From: Nisaea denitrificans DSM 18348
GTDB taxonomy: Bacteria > Pseudomonadota > Alphaproteobacteria > Thalassobaculales > Thalassobaculaceae
Reading direction: 5' to 3'
Length of the DNA stretch: 64,000 nucleotides
Assembly (NCBI RefSeq): GCF_000426505.1
Contig: NZ_AUFM01000011.1
Coordinates: 1,240,001 to 1,304,000 of the forward strand
The position numbers and the translations under genes were made by a program. The notes beneath the pieces are model-generated. The model did not search any database, was not told the origin of the DNA, and saw only the letters and a program-made list of their open reading frames with translations. Below, one piece after another: positions 27,613 to 37,647 of the stretch (positions are counted from its first letter, which is position 1; each line of letters opens with the position of its first letter).

Positions 27613-28077
27613 CTACTTCCCGCCGTCAGTGCTTGCGAGCATTTCCATGATAAAGGCTTCGGCCTCCTCCGGGCTGTGCGTCGTCATCAGTTTTCCCTTC
27701 AAACCGATATTCTCGACGTTCGCATTCGCAAGCTCGACGATATCGCGGTATCCGGCGTCGAGCGTAATCGTCGCCCCATAGAAAGTGGCGATACCCGCGT
27801 CCAGCAACAACTGGTCGAGGAACCTGATATCCTCAAAACTGAGGCTGTTGGGATGGCGCTCGCTGTTGTCGAGGATACAGAAATACGTATCGGCCGGGGT
27901 CAGTGCGAGGGTCTTGCGATAGAGCGGGATGCGTTCTTTCAGGCCAATCGGGCCGACCACCTTGATCCGGTGCAGGACGTCCGGGGCATGGCGATACGAC
28001 GCAAACTCGAAACCAGGTGTCGACCCGGCCTCGATAAGCTCGCCCTGGATGTAAAACATTTTATTATCCGCGCCCAT
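27613..28077 (-). CDS. Conserved protein of unknown function, paralogue B of the ade-flanking pair
   Basis: A 154-residue protein paralogous to 25058-25528, with the same blocks (GELIEAG, FEFASYR, VLHRIKVVGPIGLKER, ILDNSERHPNSLSFED, FYGATIT, EEAEAFIMEML). The pair is divergent enough (roughly half of positions differ) to be an old duplication or two separate family members. No signal peptide or membrane span. The start may be ATG 28077 or ATG 28059 (MFYIQGEL). It lies convergent to ade. Function unknown. Confidence 0.75.
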   Translation of the reverse strand: MGADNKMFYIQGELIEAGSTPGFEFASYRHAPDVLHRIKVVGPIGLKERIPLYRKTLALTPADTYFCILDNSERHPNSLSFEDIRFLDQLLLDAGIATFYGATITLDAGYRDIVELANANVENIGLKGKLMTTHSPEEAEAFIMEMLASTDGGK

Positions 28078-28118
28078 GACGCGTTCATGTAGTCACTTTA
28101 AACTGGCCGTCAAGCAAC

Positions 28119-28147
28119 AAAAACGCCCGGCTGAAGCCGGGCGTTTT
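28119..28147. terminator. Rho-independent terminator of acnA
   Basis: Perfect 12-bp stem AAAACGCCCGGC / GCCGGGCGTTTT with a TGAA loop, just past the acnA stop on the minus strand. It is symmetrical, so it can also act on plus-strand transcripts. Confidence 0.9.
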
Positions 28148-28180
28148 CCATTCGGGTTTTCGACGCTGTACGGGTGGGCG

Positions 28181-30862
28181 TTATGCCGCCTTGGCGATGT
28201 TCCGCAGCACGTACTGCAGGATGCCGCCGTGACGATAATACTCCACCTCGTCCGCGGTATCGATGCGGCAAAGCAGGGTCACATCCTTGGTGGAGCCGTC
28301 CGCGTAGGTGATCTTGCACGGCACGTCCATGCGCGGGGTGATGCCGTCGGCAATCCCCGTGATGTCGAACTGTTCCGTCCCCTTCAGGCCCAGGGTCTCG
28401 CGGTTCATGCCGTCCTTGAACTGCAGCGGAAGCACGCCCATGCCGACGAGGTTGGAGCGGTGGATACGCTCGAAGCTCTCGACGATCACGGCCTTGACGC
28501 CCAGCAGACGGGTGCCCTTGGCCGCCCAGTCACGGGAGGAGCCGGTGCCGTATTCCTTGCCCCCGACGATGACCAGAGAGACGCCTTCCTTCTCGTAGCG
28601 CATGGCGGCGTCATAGATCGCCATCTGCTCGCCGGAAGGCTGGTGCTTGGTGTAACCGCCGGTCACGCCTTCGACCATCTCGTTCTTCAGCCGGATATTG
28701 GCAAAAGTGCCGCGCATCATGATTTCATGATTGCCGCGCCGTGCGCCGTAGGCGTTGAAGTCCACCGGGCGGACCTGACGTTCGCGCAGATAGTCGCCCG
28801 CCGGGCCGTCCGACTTGATGGAGCCGGCCGGTGAGATGTGGTCGGTGGTGATCGAGTCGCCGAGGATGGCCAGCTCGCGGGCACCTGTGATGTCCGCCAA
28901 CGCGCCCGGCTCCTTGTCCATACCCTTGAAGTAAGGCGGGTTCTGGACGTAGGTCGAACCGTCGTTCCAGTTGTAGGTCAGGCTGCCGGTGGTCTGCACC
29001 GCCTGCCATTCCGCCGAGCCCTCAAACACGTTGGCATAGCGGTTCTGGAACATCTCCCGGCTGAGATCGGCCTCCAGGAGTTCACTGATCTCCTGGTTGG
29101 TCGGCCAGATATCCTTCAGGTAGACCGGGTTGCCGTCCGGATCTTCGCCAAGCGCGTCCTTGTACAGGTCCACGTTCAGGTTACCGGCGATGGCATAGGC
29201 AACGACCAGCGGCGGCGAGGCGAGATAGTTCGCCTTGACGTGCGGGTTCACCCTGCCCTCGAAATTCCGGTTGCCGGACAGCACAGAGGTGACGACCAGA
29301 TCGCCCTTCTCCACCGCTTCCGCGATATGCGGGTCGAGCGGGCCGGAATTGCCGATGCAAGTAGTGCAGCCGTAGCCGACGAGGTTGAAGCCGAGCTTGT
29401 CCAGCTCGACCTGCAGGTTGGCCTTTTCCAGATAGTCGGTGACGACCTGGGAGCCCGGTGCGAGCGAGGTCTTCACCCATGGCTTCGCCGTCAGGCCTTT
29501 GGCCGCCGCGTTGCGAGCGACGAGGCCGGCCGCAATCATCACTGACGGGTTGGAGGTGTTGGTGCAGGAGGTGATTGCGGCAATCACCACGTCACCGTCG
29601 CTCAGCGTATAGTCCTCGCCTTCGACGTCCATCGTCCGCGGCGCGACACCGCCGGCGAGATCCATGAAGGCCTTGGCGAATTCCGGAGCGGCTTCGGTCA
29701 GCAGCACGCGGTCCTGCGGACGCTTCGGGCCGGCAATTGACGGCACCACGGTACCGAGATCGAGCGACAGGGTGTCCGTGAACACCATTTCCTGGCTGTC
29801 GTCACGCCACATGCCCTGGGCCTTGGCGTACTCTTCCACCAGCGCAATCCGGTCATCTTCGCGGCCGGTCAGCCTGAGGTAGCTGAGGGTCTCGTTGTCG
29901 ATCGGGAAATAGCCGCAGGTGGCGCCGTATTCCGGGGCCATGTTGGCGATGGTCGCGCGGTCCGCCAGGCTGAGGTGGCTGAGGCCGGAGCCGTGGAATT
30001 CGACGAACTTGCCGACCACGCCTTTCTTGCGAAGCATCTGCACCACAATCAGCACCAGATCGGTAGCCGTCGCGCCTTCCGGCAGTTTGCCGGTCAGCTC
30101 GAAGCCGACGACTTCCGGGATCAGCATGGAGACAGGCTGGCCGAGCATGGCCGCTTCCGCCTCGATACCACCGACGCCCCAGCCGAGCACGGCCATGCCG
30201 TTCACCATGGTTGTGTGGCTGTCCGTGCCGACCAGCGTGTCCGGATAGGCAATCGTCTTGCCGTCCTCGTCCTTGGTCCAGACAGTCTGGGCCAGATGCT
30301 CCAGGTTGACCTGATGGCAAATGCCTGTTCCCGGCGGGACAACGCGGAAGTTGCGGAAGGCCTTGGAGCCCCAGCGCAGGAACTCGTACCGCTCGCCGTT
30401 CCGTTCGAACTCCAGATCGACGTTCTTCTTGAACGAGTCGGGACCGCCGAATGCGTCCACCATGACCGAATGATCGATCACCAGGTCGACAGGCGACAGC
30501 GGATTGATCTTTTCCGGATCACCGCCGAGCTGCGTCATGGCGTCGCGCATGGCGGCGAGATCGACCACGGCCGGAACTCCTGTGAAGTCCTGCATCAGGA
30601 CCCGGGCCGGACGATAGGCGATTTCACGGGAAGACTTCTTATTCTTTACCCATTCGGACAGCGCCTTGACGTCGTCCAGGGTTACCGTGCGCCCATCTTC
30701 GTAGCGCAGCAGGTTTTCCAGCAGTACTTTCAGCGAGTGCGGAAGCTTGCGAATCTCCGGAAAACCGGCATCTGCCATGGCTTCAAGGCTGTAATAATCA
30801 TAGCTTTTCCCGGACGCCTTGAGCGTACGTCGGGTTTTCAGGCTGTCTTGGCCAGCAGTCAC
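28181..30862 (-). CDS. acnA: Aconitate hydratase AcnA
   Basis: An aconitase of about 893 residues that interconverts citrate and isocitrate in the TCA cycle with a [4Fe-4S] cluster. Family marks include [11 protein letters not shown] near residue 200, the cluster-binding [10 protein letters not shown] and [12 protein letters not shown], and [10 protein letters not shown] with the swivel-domain serine/arginine near the C terminus. A GGAG directly abuts an ATG at 30868 but stands 6 nt before the in-frame GTG at 30862, so the GTG, giving [14 protein letters not shown], is the better start; the ATG would add two residues. A strong terminator follows. It is separated by a long gap from the divergent CoA-ligase operon. 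Confidence 0.96.
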   Translation of the reverse strand: MTAGQDSLKTRRTLKASGKSYDYYSLEAMADAGFPEIRKLPHSLKVLLENLLRYEDGRTVTLDDVKALSEWVKNKKSSREIAYRPARVLMQDFTGVPAVVDLAAMRDAMTQLGGDPEKINPLSPVDLVIDHSVMVDAFGGPDSFKKNVDLEFERNGERYEFLRWGSKAFRNFRVVPPGTGICHQVNLEHLAQTVWTKDEDGKTIAYPDTLVGTDSHTTMVNGMAVLGWGVGGIEAEAAMLGQPVSMLIPEVVGFELTGKLPEGATATDLVLIVVQMLRKKGVVGKFVEFHGSGLSHLSLADRATIANMAPEYGATCGYFPIDNETLSYLRLTGREDDRIALVEEYAKAQGMWRDDSQEMVFTDTLSLDLGTVVPSIAGPKRPQDRVLLTEAAPEFAKAFMDLAGGVAPRTMDVEGEDYTLSDGDVVIAAITSCTNTSNPSVMIAAGLVARNAAAKGLTAKPWVKTSLAPGSQVVTDYLEKANLQVELDKLGFNLVGYGCTTCIGNSGPLDPHIAEAVEKGDLVVTSVLSGNRNFEGRVNPHVKANYLASPPLVVAYAIAGNLNVDLYKDALGEDPDGNPVYLKDIWPTNQEISELLEADLSREMFQNRYANVFEGSAEWQAVQTTGSLTYNWNDGSTYVQNPPYFKGMDKEPGALADITGARELAILGDSITTDHISPAGSIKSDGPAGDYLRERQVRPVDFNAYGARRGNHEIMMRGTFANIRLKNEMVEGVTGGYTKHQPSGEQMAIYDAAMRYEKEGVSLVIVGGKEYGTGSSRDWAAKGTRLLGVKAVIVESFERIHRSNLVGMGVLPLQFKDGMNRETLGLKGTEQFDITGIADGITPRMDVPCKITYADGSTKDVTLLCRIDTADEVEYYRHGGILQYVLRNIAKAA

Positions 30863-30868
30863 TATCAT

Positions 30869-31319
30869 CTCCTATGATTTGTGATGGTGGCCGCCCGAGG
30901 AGCGCCTCGGCCCGGTCTTTTCCATAAGTCTTTGTGGCGTGGGAGGGGAGCGCCCCTGACCGCGCATCTTTTATATAGGAAATTCCACCGACGAGTGCCA
31001 GTACCCAGTGCATGCGCTGGCCCGGTGAAATTGCGAAATTCAGTTCCGCAAAATGCCCGTATCGAAATTATCTTGTTGACCTAGGCACGAGTGCATCCAA
31101 AAATCGGCACCGATAACGAGGCCCGGCGCAATGTCGCTGGACCCGGAAATAACAAAAGGTCCGAAGCTGATCATCCGCGGCAAACGCGGAGGTCAAGGGC
31201 CAGGACAGACAGGGAGGAACGGCTCGCGGCATCACGCCACGGGTCCATCCACGGCTATCTTCCATAGCTGAATTCCGTCTGCGCCTGCCCGGTTTCGGTC
31301 CGAGTAATAGGGACGGAAC
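30869..31319. promoter_or_regulatory. Long divergent intergenic region between acnA and the CoA-ligase/ABC operon
   Basis: 451 bp without a supportable gene. TTGACC at 31076-31081 with AAAAAT 17 bp downstream is a possible promoter for the operon on the right. No riboswitch or clear operator was recognised. Confidence 0.3.
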
Positions 31320-33251
31320 ATGGCGTACGAATACCCGGACGCTTCGGTTTACGACACGTTGCCGAAGCTCCTCCGCTATAACGCGGAACGGTTTCCCAAT
31401 GACGTAGCGCTGCGCGAGAAGGATTTCGGTGTCTGGACCGAATTCACCTGGGCCGACTATCTGGAACGGGTCCGAAATCTTGCGCTGGCCCTGAACGAAG
31501 CCGGGCTGGTCAAAGGCGACGTCTTCTCGATCATCGGCGATAACAATGTCGACTGGATCTGCGCCGAGCTTGCGGCCCAGTCCGTCGGCGCGATGACCAT
31601 CGGGTTTTACCGCGACGTGCTGGAAGACGAGATCGCCTATCTCACCGGCTACAGCGCGGCCAGGATGGCCTATGCCGAAGATCAGGAGCAGGTCGACAAG
31701 TTCCTCAATCTCGGCGACCGCGCCGGGACGATCGAGAAAATCATCTATTCCAACACCCGCGGTATGCGGAAGTTCGACGATCCTCGGATCGTCAGCTTCG
31801 ACGATCTGGTCGCCCGCGGCGCCGAGATCCATTCCGCCTCGCCTGAACTGTTCGACCAGATGGTCGACGCGGTGACAGGCGAAGATATCGCCATTCTCTG
31901 CACCACCTCGGGCACCACGTCGAACCCGAAGCTGGCAGAGCTGCCGCACGGCAATTTCGTTCGCCACACCCAGCTCTATCTGAAGCACGACCCGAAGGAC
32001 TCGACGGACGAATATGTCTCCGTTCTGCCAATGCCCTGGATCATGGAGCAGGTCTACACCATCGGCTTCGGGCTGAATTCCCGCATGAAAGTGAGTTTCC
32101 CGGAGAACGAGGAAACCGCGATGAGCGATATGCGCGAGATCGGCCCGACCTTCCTGCTGCTCGCCCCGCGGGTGCTGGAGCAGATCGCCGCCGACATGCG
32201 CGCCCGGGTGATGGATGCGGGACCACTGACCCAGTGGATCTTCGACAAGGGCGTGGAGATGGGACGCGAGGCACTCGACAAGGGAGGCAAGTCCTGGCTG
32301 GCTGATGTCGCCCTGTTCAGCGCCCTGCGCGACCGGCTCGGTTTTGCCAATGTACGCTCCGCCGCCACCGGCGGCGCCGCCATGGGGCCCGACACCTTCA
32401 AACTGTTCCTCGCCATGGGCGTACCGCTGAAGCAGCTCTACGGCCAGACCGAGCTGCTTGGTGCCTACACCCTGCAGGACGGCAAGGAAATCGACGTCGA
32501 TACGGTCGGCGTGCCGTTCGAGGGCTGTGAAGTGAAGATCATCGATGCCGACACAGACGGCGTCGGCGAGATTATCACCCGGCACCCGAACATGTTTCGC
32601 GGCTTCCACAAGAATGAGGAAGCTACCAAGGAAGACATGAAGGACGGCTGGATGCATACCGGCGATGCCGGCTTCTTCGACGACAAAGGCCGGCTGACGG
32701 TGATCGACCGGGTGAAGGACATCGCCCAGACCCGCACGGGCACGAAATTCTCGCCGCAATATATCGAGAACAAACTGAAGTTCTCGCCCTATATCGGCGA
32801 GGCCGTGATCCTCGGGGCCGATCGGGATTATCTGACGGCGATCATCTGCATCCGATTCTCGATCGTCTCGAAATGGGCAGAGAAAGCCCGCATCCCCTTC
32901 ACCTCCTACACCAACCTCTCGGACCGCCCGGAGATCTACGAGCTGATCCGCAGCGAAATCGCCCATGTGAACGAGAGCCTGCCGGACACCCAGAAAATCC
33001 GGAAGTTCCTGCTTCTTTACAAAGAGCTGGATGCGGATGACGGAGAGCTCACACGAACCCGCAAGGTGCGCCGCAGTGTGGTCTCCGAACGCTACGGTCC
33101 GATCATCGAAGCGCTCTACGGCGAAGGCGACCGGGCGGAGATGAATTCCGAGGTGACGTTCGAGGATGGCCGCAAGGGCAACATCGAAGCGTCCATGCAC
33201 ATCGAGAAAGTCGACGGCGCCGCAGCGCCCGAAATGAAAAAGGCAGGCTGA
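31320..33251 (+). CDS. AMP-dependent acyl-CoA synthetase/long-chain-fatty-acid-CoA ligase-like
   Basis: A 643-residue ANL-superfamily ligase that would adenylate a carboxylic acid and form its CoA thioester. The nucleotide loop reads TTSGTTSNPKLAELPHGN (usual form TSGTTGxPK, here with G to S). Later motifs are LKQLYGQTELLGAY, GWMHTGDAGFFDDKGRL and IDRVKDIAQT, and the C-terminal catalytic lysine region TRTRKVRR. AGGGA precedes the ATG. It is the first gene of a seven-gene operon with a complete Liv-type ABC transporter, so it probably activates the acid that the transporter imports. Substrate class (aromatic, branched or medium-chain acid) is inferred only. Confidence 0.88.
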   Translation: MAYEYPDASVYDTLPKLLRYNAERFPNDVALREKDFGVWTEFTWADYLERVRNLALALNEAGLVKGDVFSIIGDNNVDWICAELAAQSVGAMTIGFYRDVLEDEIAYLTGYSAARMAYAEDQEQVDKFLNLGDRAGTIEKIIYSNTRGMRKFDDPRIVSFDDLVARGAEIHSASPELFDQMVDAVTGEDIAILCTTSGTTSNPKLAELPHGNFVRHTQLYLKHDPKDSTDEYVSVLPMPWIMEQVYTIGFGLNSRMKVSFPENEETAMSDMREIGPTFLLLAPRVLEQIAADMRARVMDAGPLTQWIFDKGVEMGREALDKGGKSWLADVALFSALRDRLGFANVRSAATGGAAMGPDTFKLFLAMGVPLKQLYGQTELLGAYTLQDGKEIDVDTVGVPFEGCEVKIIDADTDGVGEIITRHPNMFRGFHKNEEATKEDMKDGWMHTGDAGFFDDKGRLTVIDRVKDIAQTRTGTKFSPQYIENKLKFSPYIGEAVILGADRDYLTAIICIRFSIVSKWAEKARIPFTSYTNLSDRPEIYELIRSEIAHVNESLPDTQKIRKFLLLYKELDADDGELTRTRKVRRSVVSERYGPIIEALYGEGDRAEMNSEVTFEDGRKGNIEASMHIEKVDGAAAPEMKKAG

Positions 33252-33253
33252 GC

Positions 33254-34096
33254 GTGGCAGAAGCACAGGTAATCGATTCAGGCGGGGTGAACCCGCCCTC
33301 CGGCAGCGTCGACACGCGCACGATCGGCGACCCGGTTCTCGCCGTCGAGAACATCATCGTGAAATTCGGCGGTGTGACCGCCATCAACGATGTCAGTTTC
33401 GACGTCCGCAAGGGCGAGATCCGCGCCATCATCGGCCCGAACGGGGCCGGTAAGTCCTCGATGCTGAATGTCCTGAACGGTTTTTACAAACCGCGCTCGG
33501 GCCAGATCAAATTCGCCGGCAAGACCTTCCCGTCCATGGACCCGTATTACGCGGCCTCGCACGGCATCGCCCGGACCTTTCAGAACATCGCCCTGTTTCG
33601 CGGCATGAGCACGCTGGACAACCTGATGACCGGCCGGTTGCTGAAGATGAAGAGCAATTTCTTCTGGCAGTGCCTCTATTTCGGCCCGGCCCAGAAGGAA
33701 GAGCTGGAAAACCGGGCGCATGTGGAAAGAGTCATCGATTTTCTCGAGATCCAGCCGATCCGGCGCACGCCTGTCGGCCGCTTGCCCTACGGGTTGCAGA
33801 AGCGGGTTGAACTCGGCCGCGCACTGGCGATGGATCCGGACATTCTCCTGCTCGACGAGCCGATGGCCGGCATGAATGTCGAGGAAAAGGAGGACATGTC
33901 CCGCTTCATCATGGATGTGAACGAGGAATTCGGCACCACCGTGATCCTGATCGAACACGACATGGGCGTGGTCATGGACCTGTCCGACCGGGTCGTCGTG
34001 CTGGATTACGGTGTGAAGATCGCAGACGGCACGCCCGACGAGGTGCGCGCCAATCAAAATGTCATCGACGCCTATCTTGGCGTGAGCCACGACTGA
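33254..34096 (+). CDS. Liv-type ABC transporter ATP-binding protein (LivG-like)
   Basis: A 280-residue ABC ATPase with Walker A IIGPNGAGKSS near residues 59-69, signature region LPYGLQKRVELGRAL, Walker B ILLLDEPMAGMN and H-loop LIEHDMGVVMD. The signature has LPYGLQKR where LSYGxQRR is usual in LivG. It starts with GTG two bases after the stop of the acyl-CoA synthetase, indicating translational coupling. With the LivF-like ATPase at 37648 it energises the two permeases between them. The family imports branched-chain amino acids, but the CoA-ligase context points to another carboxylic acid. Confidence 0.92.
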   Translation: MAEAQVIDSGGVNPPSGSVDTRTIGDPVLAVENIIVKFGGVTAINDVSFDVRKGEIRAIIGPNGAGKSSMLNVLNGFYKPRSGQIKFAGKTFPSMDPYYAASHGIARTFQNIALFRGMSTLDNLMTGRLLKMKSNFFWQCLYFGPAQKEELENRAHVERVIDFLEIQPIRRTPVGRLPYGLQKRVELGRALAMDPDILLLDEPMAGMNVEEKEDMSRFIMDVNEEFGTTVILIEHDMGVVMDLSDRVVVLDYGVKIADGTPDEVRANQNVIDAYLGVSHD

Positions 34097-34121
34097 CACG
34101 GCGCGCCAAAGGAGTCCGAAC

Positions 34122-35078
34122 GTGGAACTAATTTATGCAGTGCTGGTGCAGCCCTTCGTGGACATGTACCTCGACCCCCTCATCTTCATCGAAACCGTAA
34201 TCAAGGGCCTGATGGCCGGAGTGCTTTACTCCCTCGTCGCCCTCGGCTTTGTGCTGATCTTCAAGGCATCCGGCGTCTTTAACTTTGCCCAGGGCGTGAT
34301 GGCTTTGTTTGCCGCGCTGACCCTTACAGGCATCATGGAATATATGCCGGACGGCCTGCCCAAATGGCTCACCGTCATCGTCGCATTAGGCGCCACGGTG
34401 GTGATCATGATCCTTCTCGCCGTGATAATCGAAAGGGTCGTGCTCAGACCCTTGGTGAACCAGGAGCTGATCATTCTCTTCATGGCCACGCTGGGCCTCT
34501 CCTACGTGCTGGAAGGCGCCGGCGACCTGATGTGGGGCAGTGATGTGAAGGTTCTGGATATCGGTCTGCCGACCGACATCTGGGATATCGGCGGGGTTTA
34601 TGTCGAGCAGCTCGATGTAACCGCGGCCATCGCCGCCGGCTCACTCGTCGCCGTCCTCGCAATATTCTTCACCAAGACCCGGATTGGCCGTGCGCTCCGC
34701 GCCGTGGCCGACGATCATCAGGCGGCCCTCTCCGTTGGCATCTCTCTGCAGCAGATCTGGGTCATCGTCTGGTCTGTCGCCGGCATCGTCGCGCTGGTGG
34801 CCGGAATCATGTGGGGCAGTAAGTCCGGCGTGCAGTTCAGCCTGTCGCTGATCGCGCTGAAGGCCCTGCCCGTCCTCATCCTTGGCGGTTTTACTTCCAT
34901 CCCCGGCGCCATTATCGGCGGTCTGATCATCGGGCTTGGGGAAAAGGTCGTCGAAGTCTTCTGGTACAGCGTCCATGGCGGTGCCGTGGAAAACTGGTTC
35001 GCCTTCATGCTGGCACTCGCCTTCCTGATGTTCAGGCCGCAAGGACTGTTCGGCGACAAGATCATCGAAAGGGTTTAA
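34122..35078 (+). CDS. Liv-type ABC transporter permease (LivH-like)
   Basis: A 318-residue inner-membrane permease of the LivH group, with GLMAGVLYSLVALGFVLIFKA at the first helices, the FNFAQG motif and the coupling-loop region GRALRAVADDHQAALSVGI typical of this family. AAGGAG precedes a GTG start. It lies 25 bp after the ATPase gene and 4 bp before the second permease gene. Confidence 0.92.
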   Translation: MELIYAVLVQPFVDMYLDPLIFIETVIKGLMAGVLYSLVALGFVLIFKASGVFNFAQGVMALFAALTLTGIMEYMPDGLPKWLTVIVALGATVVIMILLAVIIERVVLRPLVNQELIILFMATLGLSYVLEGAGDLMWGSDVKVLDIGLPTDIWDIGGVYVEQLDVTAAIAAGSLVAVLAIFFTKTRIGRALRAVADDHQAALSVGISLQQIWVIVWSVAGIVALVAGIMWGSKSGVQFSLSLIALKALPVLILGGFTSIPGAIIGGLIIGLGEKVVEVFWYSVHGGAVENWFAFMLALAFLMFRPQGLFGDKIIERV

Positions 35079-35082
35079 GTCC

Positions 35083-36156
35083 ATGCTGTACCGTGAAACA
35101 GGCCAGTTCAAACGGAACTATGCCGCCGATCAGCAGCTCTTTCCGATCTTTCAGGACAAGATTCTGCTGGCCGCTATCCTGGTGGTGGCACTTGCCATCA
35201 TTCCATTTGTCATCAACGACTACTGGTCGAAAGCTATCCTGCTGCCGTTCATGGTCTATGCGCTGGTCGCGCTCGGCCTGAACATCCTCGTCGGCTATTG
35301 CGGCCAGATCTCCCTCGGTACCGGCGGCTTCATGGCTGTCGGCGCCTACAGCTCCTATAAGCTCTGCACGGCCTTTCCGGAATTGAACCTGATCTTCGTG
35401 ATCCTTTTCTCCGGCGGCTGTACAGCGGCTGTCGGCGTGCTGTTTGGCCTGCCTAGTCTGCGGATCAAGGGGTTCTATCTCGCCGTCGCAACGCTGGCGG
35501 CCCAGTTCTTCCTGATCTGGATGTTCAACAAGGTGCCGTGGTTCTACAATTACGAAATGAGCCAGATCACCGCACCGCCGCGCGAAGTGTTCGGGTTCCT
35601 TGTTTCCGGACCGCAGGCCGAGCCCGCCGCACAGTATCTGTTCGTGCTCGGTTTCATCATCGTCTTTACATGGATAGCCCTGAATCTGGTACGCGGCCGT
35701 GTCGGGCGTAGCTGGATGTCGATCCGGGACATGGACATCGCGGCCGAGCTTCTGGGCATCCGCCCGCTGCAGACCAAGCTGCTGGCCTTTGCCGTCTCGT
35801 CTTTCTATATCGGCATGGGCGGTGCGATCATCTTCCATATCTGGCTCGGCACCGTCGAAGCCACGGAAGCCTTTGACATCCTGCAATCGTTCTTCGTGCT
35901 GTTCGCCATCATCATCGGCGGTCTTGGCAGCGTGCTCGGATCGTTCCTCGGTGCCGCCTTCATGGCGCTGATGCCGGTCGGGCTGAAGGTCGTTCTGGTC
36001 GACTGGATCGGGATGGTTCCGGTGACGGCGAAACATATCGAGTTCATGCTCGTCGGCTCGCTGATCATCTTCTTCCTCATCAAGGAGCCACACGGTCTGG
36101 CACGCATGTGGCAGATCGCCAAGGAGAAGCTCCGACTTTGGCCCTTCCCCTACTGA
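35083..36156 (+). CDS. Liv-type ABC transporter permease (LivM-like)
   Basis: A 357-residue LivM-group permease with about ten hydrophobic helices. LVALGLNILVGYCGQISLGTGG is the LivM signature near residues 60-80, and GRSWMSIRDMDIAAELLGI is its coupling loop. It pairs with the LivH-like protein to form the membrane channel. Start is 4 bp after the previous stop. N-terminal about 25 residues are cytoplasmic and polar, as in related aromatic-acid transport systems. Confidence 0.92.
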   Translation: MLYRETGQFKRNYAADQQLFPIFQDKILLAAILVVALAIIPFVINDYWSKAILLPFMVYALVALGLNILVGYCGQISLGTGGFMAVGAYSSYKLCTAFPELNLIFVILFSGGCTAAVGVLFGLPSLRIKGFYLAVATLAAQFFLIWMFNKVPWFYNYEMSQITAPPREVFGFLVSGPQAEPAAQYLFVLGFIIVFTWIALNLVRGRVGRSWMSIRDMDIAAELLGIRPLQTKLLAFAVSSFYIGMGGAIIFHIWLGTVEATEAFDILQSFFVLFAIIIGGLGSVLGSFLGAAFMALMPVGLKVVLVDWIGMVPVTAKHIEFMLVGSLIIFFLIKEPHGLARMWQIAKEKLRLWPFPY

Positions 36157-36254
36157 CCAGCCTTGTCTGGCAGGGGGAAAAGGCTCCGCGTGGCACTTCA
36201 CGCACTAACCTGAACGGACCGCGAAATATGCGGCCACTTTAAGGGAGGCAACTA

Positions 36255-37583
36255 ATGAGACTATCGAAGGCAAGCATTGCCATCGCGGCGGCGGGCGTTA
36301 TCGCTGGCGCGGCCTGGGCGGAAACCGCCCGGGCGGACTATGACTCCTATACCGTTCCGAACCTGGTCTACCGGACGGGCGCCTATGCCCCGAACGGCAT
36401 TCCGCTGGCGAACGGCTTCATCGACTATTTCAACATGCTGAACGAACGTGACGGCGGCGTTGAAGGTATCAAGGTCGATGTCGTCGAGTGCGAGACCGGT
36501 TACAACACCAAGGTCTCCGTCGAGTGCTACGAGAACCTGAAAAACGAAGGCCAGTCAGGTGCCCTCGTCTTCAACCCGCACTCCACCGGCGTGACCTACG
36601 CGCTGATCCCGAAGGCCAGCGAAGACAAAATTCCGATCCTCTCCATGGGATACGGCCGGACCTCCGCAGCTGACGGCACCGTCTTCCCGTACATCTTCAA
36701 CTTCCCGGCGACCTACTGGTCCCAGGCCAGCGCCTTCGTCAAATATGTCGGCGAAAAGGAAGGTGGCATGGAGAACCTGAAGGGCAAAAAGATCGCCCTC
36801 GTCTTCCATAACTCCGCCTATGGCAAGGAGCCGATCAAGACGCTGGAAACGCTCGGCGCCAAGTACGGCTTCGAGCTGATGCTTCTGCCGGTCGACCATC
36901 CGGGTCAGGAACAGAAAGCTACCTGGCTGCAGGTTCGCCGCGGCAAGCCCGACTGGATCTTCATGTGGGGCTGGGGCGTGATGAACCAGGTTGCCATCAA
37001 GGAAGCCGCAGCCATCCGCTTCCCGATGGACAAGTTCATCGGCGTCTGGTGGTCCGGTTCAGAGAATGACGTCGCACCGGCCGGTCCGGCTGCGAACGGC
37101 TATCTCGCGGGCACCATGCATGCTCCGGGCTCCAACTTCAAAGCTCTGGAGGAAATCAAAACCCACGTCTATGCCAAGGGCAACGGCGCGGGCGAAGAAG
37201 CTCGTGTGGGCGAAGTCCTTTACAACCGTGGCATGCTCGAAGCCATTTTCACGGCTGAAGCGATGCGGAATGCCATCAAGATCCATGGCACGAAGGACAT
37301 TCGCGGTGAGCATGTGCGTGACGGTTTCGAGGCAATCGACCTCAAGGAAGCCGATTTTGATCGCCTCGGCCTGAAAAACTTCATGAAGCCGATCAAGATC
37401 ACCTGCGAAAATCACGAAGGTGACGGCCCGATCGCAATCCAGCAATGGGATGCGGCCGCAGGCAAGTGGAACATCGTCTCCGAGTGGATCGAGCCGATGC
37501 ACGATGTCGTCCGCGCCCTCGTGAAGGAAGATGCCGCGGCTTACGCCAAGGAAAACAACATCACGCCGCGCAGCTGCAGCTGA
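36255..37583 (+). CDS. ABC transporter substrate-binding protein, Liv family
   Basis: A 442-residue periplasmic binding protein with signal peptide (MRLSKASIAIAAAGVIAGAAW, cleaved near AETARA) and the LivJ/LivK-type fold. GALVFNPHSTGVTYALIPKASE and KKIALVFHNSAYGKEPI are characteristic of the first and second lobes. It is about 70 residues longer than LivJ, like binding proteins of aromatic or dicarboxylic acids. GGGAGG precedes the ATG at good spacing. It belongs to the seven-gene operon. Confidence 0.92.
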   Translation: MRLSKASIAIAAAGVIAGAAWAETARADYDSYTVPNLVYRTGAYAPNGIPLANGFIDYFNMLNERDGGVEGIKVDVVECETGYNTKVSVECYENLKNEGQSGALVFNPHSTGVTYALIPKASEDKIPILSMGYGRTSAADGTVFPYIFNFPATYWSQASAFVKYVGEKEGGMENLKGKKIALVFHNSAYGKEPIKTLETLGAKYGFELMLLPVDHPGQEQKATWLQVRRGKPDWIFMWGWGVMNQVAIKEAAAIRFPMDKFIGVWWSGSENDVAPAGPAANGYLAGTMHAPGSNFKALEEIKTHVYAKGNGAGEEARVGEVLYNRGMLEAIFTAEAMRNAIKIHGTKDIRGEHVRDGFEAIDLKEADFDRLGLKNFMKPIKITCENHEGDGPIAIQQWDAAAGKWNIVSEWIEPMHDVVRALVKEDAAAYAKENNITPRSCS

Positions 37584-37647
37584 TGACCTGATACGGACGC
37601 GGCGCCGGACAACCGGCGCCGCGTCCAATCATCCGGAGGAACAGGAA

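Noticed and set aside
30863-31319. Iron-responsive or other riboswitch upstream of acnA
   Set aside because: No conserved riboswitch core could be recognised in the spacer; only a tentative promoter is supportable.
31068-33266. Very long open frame on the minus strand (732 codons) opposite the acyl-CoA synthetase gene
   Set aside because: It is antisense to a gene with clear ANL motifs, its product is His/Asp/Gly-rich without any recognisable domain, and it reflects the absence of stops in GC-rich antisense frames.
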